Source: Ampullaceana balthica (Eukaryota; Mollusca; Gastropoda; Lymnaeidae). From it: a stretch of DNA of 64,000 nt. Shown here piece after piece: positions 57,360 to 64,000 of the stretch. Within the stretch, counting starts at the first letter, position 1; the number at the start of each line of letters is the position of its first letter. The stretch spans positions 1,592,430-1,656,429 of the forward strand of contig CALYLW010000018.1 in NCBI GenBank assembly GCA_944989445.1, given 5' to 3'. The position numbers and the translations under genes are program-made. The notes beneath the pieces were generated by a model that worked only from the letters and a program-made list of their open reading frames with translations, was not told the DNA's origin and searched no databases.

Positions 57360-57650
57360 AGACTTGCTCATGGAGAGTGCAAAGAAAGTGGAGAAAGAAC
57401 GGACACAAACTACAGCACGAAGAAATCAAAACAATGCGAGTGAACGTCGGTTTGAAACTGACAACTCATTGTTGGTTTCGAGACATTTGCAGGCGAAATT
57501 CGGTACACCCCTAACTTCTATGAAGTCAGCACCAAAACGTTAATCGGTTTAAAATCGGAGTTACATAATCGATAATCGGTTTTCAAAAAAACCAAAAACA
57601 AAACCAAAAAAAAACAACAACACACAATTAACAACCCTAAATTTGACAAA

Positions 57651-58105
57651 CCCTTGCTAGGGTCGGCCAATCACAGTTTCTCTTTAAGGGATGGTAGTAT
57701 TAAATGGGAGGCGGGTAACACAAACCTCAGTGTAAATGTCTTCACGTTTACTCGCTATTTGTTATTTACTTGGTACTGCTTTTTGTGTCTGTACTCTCAC
57801 CCCCCCCCCAAACGTTCTTTGCACTGTCTATGATGAGCAAGTCTGCGGCGTATGCTATGCAATAAAGGGGTAAAAGAACGGGCAAAAACAGACATTTTAA
57901 AAAACACCAAAAAAAATCAATGTATTCGCTGGGGCTTGAACACAGAACCTTCCCCGCATGAGGCGGACTTGATAACCAGTACACTACGAATCTCACTTTT
58001 ACTGTTAAGGAACAATGCACGTGAAACGCAAGGACCATTGTTGGTCACCCCTCCACTACCTTCCATTTCCAAGCGTTAACTGTGATTAGTTGACCCTAGC
58101 GAGGG
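57651..58105. mobile_element. 455-bp MITE containing a tRNA-like segment
   Basis: Inverted ends: cccttgctagggtcggccaa on the left and, from the right, ccctcgctagggtcaactaa, both followed by tcacagtt. No clean target duplication was seen. It contains a tRNA-Val-like relic and a C-run. Confidence 0.8.
57922..57992 (-). tRNA. tRNA-Val-like pseudogene (SINE head)
   Basis: The minus strand reads GATTCGTAGTGTACTGGTTA then TCAAGTCCGCCTCATGCGG and ends GTTCAAGCCCCAGCGAATAC. The A-box area (TAGTGTACTGGTTATCA) matches animal tRNA-Val almost base for base, and the B-box area is near GTTCAAGCC. The anticodon loop is shortened (CCGC-CTCAT-GCGG) and the first acceptor pairs are lost, so it is not a functional tRNA. 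Confidence 0.6.
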
Positions 58106-59107
58106 TCATTCGTCATGCTCGGTTGCACATACTTGCAGCTTGTCTCGAATGGTCCCACCACGAATAGAATTATATATATAGATTAAGTTTACAGGATTAG
58201 ATCAAATAAGAGTATGCACGAGTAAGGCTAGATAACTAAAATAACCTCATCCATCGTTTTCTTTTTAATTTTTTATGTCCCTTTAAGAGAATGTTTCAAA
58301 TTTCCACAAATAAAACATTTATTTATATTTTTTTTAAAAGCTTTACTGTACTTTTTCTACAATTAATTTGTTATCTAGCAAGCTTTTGGATGCAATTTAC
58401 GACATTAGACCATGTAAATATTGTTTTTGTTATACTTATAGTTTGCGACTTTTGAGCTTGGAGGTTTATTTGACAATAATGTTCAAAATTTCTGGAGACC
58501 AGCAGACGCCCATTTGTCATCATAATCATTTCAAGTTTTAAAATCATGATTCAGTTAAACTTCGCAATTCACTGTCAAATATTTGCATGATGCTGTTATC
58601 ACAGAAAAGACATTATAAGATAATTTTATTTAAAAAGGTTTACATCAGTTAAATATGTAATGTTTGTGTTAGGGTTACGTTTTCTCTCCCAGGAGGGGGT
58701 GGGAGTGGAATTGTGGTGCAGATGTTAGGGAGTTTAAGTCATTTTATTTCAAATCAGGTCAGAAAACCACTGGGAATTTGTCTTGTGTCAATTTAGATAC
58801 TAAGGAAATATTAACTGATAAAATAATTTTAAAATTGTCTTCCGCCAGACATTTTCTTTTCGACATATTAATATATTAAATTACAGTGTAATATATTATT
58901 TATAACTTAAGGCTTTAAATCGCTCTGTTTATCGACAGAAACGTAATTGATAAGTTTCATAGCGAATATAGTTTTTTTTTAATGTGAGTAACAAAGTCAA
59001 TTTAATTATGTTTATTTTTTTTCTACGTTCAATTTACAAATGTTATGAAACATTAGAATCGAAAACAAGCATAAAATAGATTTTTCAACAAAATTTTGTT
59101 ATTTTTT
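58106..59107. other. No gene recognised
   Basis: AT-rich unique sequence, no frame with a motif. Confidence 0.4.
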
Positions 59108-59400
59108 AAATCCCTTATATTAACTTCTCGGTCTTGTCTCTCTGTCGTGATCTTTCTCTCTGTCTGTCTGTCGTGGGTGGTCAGTCGGGTGGAAAAACAA
59201 AAGTAAATAAAAAAGACCCGTAAAAACAAAGTTTTTGACTATAAATCCCTTATATATGAGACAGAACTAAAAGTATTGATAATGTTCCAACGCGCCAAAT
59301 ATTTACAGACTGACACCGAGTGATGTCCCCTGTCTTTAATAACGGGGTATGGGACGTGAGGGGATGTCGGCACGACAGTCAACGTCAAAGCGTCAACTCA
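59108..59400. repeat. Inverted ends of the 0.5-kb repeat family
   Basis: aaatcccttatattaacttc at 59108 is the reverse complement of a unit end, and acaaagtttttgactataaa at about 59226 starts a unit in forward orientation that is truncated after the cgtcaactcaaact landmark. So two units lie back to back in opposite orientation. Confidence 0.75.
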
Positions 59401-59534
59401 AACTTATTCACAAGGTGTCTCTAATTAAATCATAAATTAGTAGTACTTTTTTAAAAACTTACATAACAATATTTTAATTTTAGTTTGATAAGTTGCGTGG
59501 CTTTTCTTTTAATGTTCGGAATCAAAACTCACAT

Positions 59535-61018
59535 TTTAAATAAGAAAAACCCGTAAAAAACCAAGTTTTTGACTATAAATCCTTAATGTACGAGAAGTAA
59601 CTAAAAGAATGTTCATTATAATACGCAGCGCCAGACCATCCAGAAATACAAAATTGCAGTTTTGTCGTAAAACATGTTTAATATAATGCACACCGATCAG
59701 GAATATGTTTATAAAAAGAGCTGTCAATAAAATACGCACCTTATTGCGCGACAGAAAGGTTGTTCAATATAATACGCACCGCGACGCTCTATCTCAAAAA
59801 ATAGCATGATACATAGGAATAAATAAAATAATCTAAAAAATCAATAATTTAATTACGGTACATGCGATCGATCTAAAATTTTGATACATTGTTTTTATCA
59901 TCGGTACGAAACTGCCTGCAAAATTTCAGCTCGCTATCTTGCGAGCAAGTGGGTTAAAAATCGATCAAAAGTTTTGGCGACAACGTCGGCCGCAGACACC
60001 ACGAGTTAATATAAAGGATTTAAAAAAAAACCGTAAATAAGAAAAACCCGTAAAAAACCAAGTTTTTGACTATAAATCCTTTATGTACGAGAAGTAACTA
60101 AAAGAATGTTCATTATAATACGCAGCGCCAGACCATCCAGAAATACAAAATTGCAGTTGTGTCGTAAAACATGTTTAATATAATGCGCACCGATCAGGAA
60201 TATGTTTATAAAAAGAGCTGTCAATAAAATACGCACCTTATTGCGCGACAGAAAGGTTGTTCAATATAATACGCACCGCGACGCTCTATCTCAAAAAATA
60301 GCATGATACATAGGAATAAATAAAATAATCTAAAAAATCAATAATTTAATTACGGTACATGCGATCGATCAGAAATTTTGATACATTGTTTTTATCATTG
60401 GTACGAAACTGCCTGCAAAATTTCAGCTCGCTATCTTGCGAGAAAGTGGGTTAAAAATCGATCAAAAGTTTTGGCGACAACGTCGGTTGGTCGGTCGGTC
60501 GGCCGCAGACACCACGAGTTAATATAAAGGATTTAAAAACTAAGTTTTTGACTATAAATCCTTTATGTACGAGAAGTAATTAAAAGAATGTTCATTATAA
60601 TACGCAGCGCCAGACCATCCAGAAATACAAAATTGCAGTTGTGTCGTAAAACATGTTTAATATAATGCGCACCGATCAGGAATATGTTTATAAAAAGAGC
60701 TGTCAATAAAATACGCACCTTATTGCGCGACAGAAAGGTTGTTCAATATAATACGCACCGCGACGCTCTATCTAAAAAAATAGCATGATACATAGGAATA
60801 AATAAAATAATCTAAAAAATCAATAATTTAATTACGGTACATGCGATCGATCAGAAATTTTGATACATTGTTTTTATCATTGGTACGAAACTGCCTGCAA
60901 AATTTCAGCTCGCTATCTTGCGAGCAAGTGGGTTAAAAATCGATCAAAAGTTTTGGCGACAACGTCGGTCGGTCGGTCGGTCGGCCGCAGACACCACGAG
61001 TTAATATAAAGGATTTAA
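59535..61018. repeat. Three tandem 0.48-kb units with inverted ends
   Basis: Units about 59545-60030, 60045-60530 and 60538-61018. Each starts aagtttttgactataaatcc and ends gttaatataaaggattta. Shared landmarks: cattataatacgcagcgcca, aataaaatacgcaccttatt, and a cggtcggtcgg microsatellite just before the end (missing in unit 1, two to four repeats in units 2 and 3). About 97-98% alike by eye. A diverged subfamily of the units at 49655-50693. Confidence 0.9.
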
Positions 61019-61189
61019 AAATAAAGTTGGATATTATGTCACGAACATCCCTGAGATGATATTAGACATTAATCTTATGTAACTAGACAAATCTTAGCTG
61101 ATAACTTCCATACACATTCAACTCTGTGTGGCGCAAGCAAAAACTCATCAAAATTACAAGGACAACTCGCCTGTTGCTGCGTGGTTGTT

Positions 61190-61440
61190 TCAAAGAATAT
61201 GAGTGAGGGGCACGGTGGTCGAGAAGCATGCGCGCTCGGCTGGCGCACCGGTCACGGAATCTAATCCATGTAAATCCCTGAGCTCCGAGTGGGTACCTAA
61301 TACTAGATATGGAAATAAAGGCGGCTTGGTAATGCGTGGAACCCTCATAGCCGTGGCCTGTGAATGCTGCATCAGTTGCCGCCATGGTCTGTGGACGCAA
61401 TTATTTTCTGTATAGAAAGATAGTCTGTATAGAATATCTC
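61190..61440 (+). mobile_element. tRNA-derived SINE with LINE-like tail
   Basis: Head gaggggcacggtggtcgaga with cgcgctcggctggcgcaccg resembles the A-box half of a tRNA-related SINE; a degenerate B box follows (cggaatctaatcc). The 3' part (catggtctgtggacgcaatt, ttctgtatagaaagata) matches the 3' UTR of the LINE at 56098-56620. Another copy of the 3' half is at 49430-49560. Confidence 0.75.
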
Positions 61441-61589
61441 CATGGCGATGCCCTTATATTGAGGCTCACCGTTGGTATTGTAGGTCGGGCTATAAGAGTC
61501 TAAGCGACTCAGCCCTTAAATGAGAATGTCACATATTTAATATAGATAAAATAAGACAAACATGGATCGATCATACGCCATTATGTCAT

Positions 61590-61960
61590 GTTAAGACATT
61601 GGGCATGCTGGTAGGCAGCAGCCAGTGCCAAGCCTCCTGGCATCTTATGATACGGAATGGCGCCGCAGTCTGTGGTGGGACAAACAGACAACAGCCTGTC
61701 AAGTCCAGACGACAGATCCAGGAAAGATCGTGCTCAAAACAAAACCATCTCTTGTCCGAAATGTGGACGCATGTTACGGCCAAGAATAGGGCTATTAACC
61801 AAACAAAGGATACACAAGGCTGCCCAAATAGTTGGCTTATGTGATGAGAATGGGCCTCGTCCATCACGACGGACAAACATGTCACGTGGTCCATTAACGT
61901 CACTGTGTGACTTCCACCCAGTGTTGGCGTTCAGTCGAATAGCTGCGATTTAGAGACTGT
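61590..61960 (+). pseudogene. LINE ORF 3' remnant with CCHC/CCHH-like end
   Basis: The reading MAPQSVVGQTDNSLSSPDDR then ISCPKCGRMLRPRIGLLT resembles the C-terminal CxxCGR--RIGL zinc-knuckle-like end of many RTE/Jockey-type LINE polyproteins. An in-frame stop separates it from an upstream HWACW segment. Short and decayed. Confidence 0.55.
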
Positions 61961-62039
61961 GTATAGAGACTCTCTTAGTTTTCAATTTGTATACACTACT
62001 GGGGAGTAAATTGACTATAAAGGTACCAGAACTTTCATC

Positions 62040-63006
62040 CTAATCCAGTTTTCAACTAACGATTGGAAACAACTATCGATAGTGCAGATGAAGAGCGTGA
62101 TGTTCCATCTCTACAGAAAGTCATCATTGAGAACTTGACAAAATAAATTGACCGTTTTGAGTTCTACTTTCCAACAGAAAATGACCCACGTAAAGGTAAT
62201 GGATGGATAAGCAATCCATTTATTGCTTCGAAGGTTGACTTGTCTGTAACCGGAAGATAACTTGCCGGAGTTAGCTGCGGATGAGGGTTTAAAAATGTAT
62301 TTTGGAATTTTGACCTCTCTTTTGCATCCTTTTGGATTCACTTGCCGAAAATGCTTGCAAGGCTCTTCTTCCATTTCCTTCATCTTACCTCTGTGGAACT
62401 GGTTTTTCAACAATGAGCCTTATTAAGACAAATTACAGAAACAGTTTGGATGTTTCTTCTCCATTGGTGTAGCATTGTCCTCAATCGGGCCAAGACTTGA
62501 TGAACTTGATAAATAAGCAGGCTCGCCTGAGTCATTAGTTTAAGTTAAACTTAAAGCATAAACTTATAAATGTACTTACTGTAGTTACTATATTATTTTT
62601 TGAAATAAATATACATGACGTTTTATATTACATTTTATGTTCTATTAAATAAAGCTTAGACTTAAGTCGGGATATAAATTTATTAAAGTACCATCAACTG
62701 AAAAAACAACAGTTGAAAAAACAACAAACAAAAACGATGGGTGCCATTACACACATTTTTATACAAAATGAAGTCGATCGATCGTAAAGGCGCAAAAAGC
62801 AATCCAGGCTTATGTTTATTCTTTTCAAAATTGTTCGATGACATGTAGCATAAAACAAGCCGAATTCATTCTTACTATTGTAGGGCTTCAGGCCATGTAG
62901 GGGCTCATTTTGCTAGCAAGTCAGTACGAGAAAATAGTGCAACGGTCCGTGGTTCAATGGAAAAATTCTTGCCGGTCCGTCATACGAAAAAGTTGAGAAC
63001 CACTAG
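62040..63006 (+). pseudogene. hAT element remnant with transposase C-terminus
   Basis: Frames between 62240 and 62540 read LPELAADEGLKMYFG, then after shifts FPSSYLCGTGFSTMSLIKTN with YRNSLDVSSPLV and LSSIGPRLDELD, the C-terminal dimerisation region of ZBED/SCAND3-type hAT transposases. The right end is ttgagaaccactag at about 62990-63004 after a ggtccgt motif. Left end not found; many stops. Confidence 0.75.
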
Positions 63007-63149
63007 AGTAAATCACAGCGGGCTATATTTTGAAAAATATAATTTAATTCAATATGTTTGTCTGCCGGGAATATCTTGACCGAAACTTCACCAACTTCCT
63101 AAATTTTCAAGGCAGTTGAAACTTTTCACTTATCAAAGTTTATATCCAG

Positions 63150-64000
63150 ATGACGGTATTTGTTAGATGTTGAGATATTTCGATGTCAAGATGACGGTAT
63201 TTGTTAGATGTTGAGATGTTTCGATGAGATGTTTCGATGTCAATATGACGGTATTTGTTAGATGTTGAGATGTTTCGATGTCAAGATGACGGTATTTGTT
63301 AGATGTTGAGATGTTTCGATGAGATGTTTCGATGTCAATATGACGGTATTTGTTAGATGTTGAGATGTTTCGATGTTAAGATGACGGTATTTGTTAGATG
63401 TTGAGATGTTTCGATGTCAAAATGACGGTATCTGTTAGATGTTGAGATGTTTCGATGTCAAAATGACGGTATTTGTTAGATGTTGAGATGTTTCGATGTC
63501 AATATGACGGTATTTGTTAGATGTTGAGATGTTTCGATGTTAAGATGACGGTATTTGTTAGATGTTGAGATGTTTCGATGTCAATATGACGGTATTTGTT
63601 AGATGTTGAGATGTTTCGATGTCAAGATGACGGTATTTGTTAGATGTTGAGATGTTTCGATGTCAATATGACAGTATTTGTTAGATGTTGAGATGTTTCG
63701 ATGTCAAAATGACGGTATTTGTTAGATGTTGAGATGTTTCGATGTTAAGATGACGGTATTTGTTAGATGTTGAGATGTTTCGATGTCAATATGACGGTAT
63801 TTGTTAGATGTTGAGATGTTTCGATGACATGTTTCGATGTCAATATGGCGGTATTTGTTAGATGTTGAGATGTTTCGATGAGATGTTTCGATGTCAAGAT
63901 GACGGTATTTGTTAGATGTTGAGATGTTTCGATGAGCTGTTTCGATGTCAAGATGACGGTATTTGTTAGATTTTGAGATGTTTCGATGATAAGATGACGG
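63150..64000. repeat. 41-bp minisatellite, about 20 copies, runs off the window
   Basis: Core gacggtatttgttagatgtt with gagatgtttcgatgtcaa. Some units carry an extra gagatgtttcgat step (14 bp), giving a second length class that recurs in a block pattern at the start and end. The array continues past base 64000. Confidence 0.96.

Noticed and set aside
61083..61400. 105-codon minus-strand frame
   Set aside because: Lies across the SINE in antisense; no protein motif.

Overview
This is a eukaryotic (animal) nuclear window. It is AT-rich, intron-dominated and full of cut-and-paste transposons, non-LTR retrotransposon fragments, SINEs and minisatellites. The one host gene I can reconstruct is an ABCG2-type half-transporter. 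Its protein and the repeat types would fit a mollusc or other lophotrochozoan, but that is inference; no marker gene in the window fixes the species.

Region 1 (1-5,240): AT-rich intergenic DNA with an internally deleted Tigger/pogo-like element (2056-2866), a 7-copy minisatellite and a candidate polyadenylation signal for the gene. Region 2 (5,240-27,775, minus strand): a complete ABCG2-like gene. I rebuilt 17 coding exons from reading frame, splice consensus, phase continuity and family motifs. They join to a 642-residue protein with Walker A, Q-loop, signature, Walker B, H-loop and the half-transporter membrane domain. Its introns carry a piggyBac-type MITE, a full-length hAT transposon whose transposase frame has one stop, a 5'-truncated LINE, and long minisatellites, including about 73 apparently perfect copies of a 30-bp unit and 2.75 kb of a 38-bp unit.

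The most unusual pattern is in this gene. At four of its 16 coding splice donors the exon end plus the GT donor has been tandemly amplified into the following intron, so intronic minisatellites carry from one to more than 20 decoy 5' splice sites (array starts near 27530, 13648, 13170 and 8918). No 3' splice site shows this.

Region 3 (27.8-64 kb): no further host gene recognised. It holds hAT elements and MITEs, several with exact 8-bp target duplications; two places where neighbouring DNA transposons share one target-duplication sequence (gtatatag x3; cgttagag x3); an element with 109-bp near-perfect terminal inverted repeats; an iteron-rich foldback-like element; tandem 0.5-kb units with inverted ends; a SINE and a LINE that share a 3' tail; a tRNA-Val-like relic; and large TG-rich and 41-bp minisatellites, the last running off the window end.

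Exon joining was done by eye, without alignment software or transcript data.
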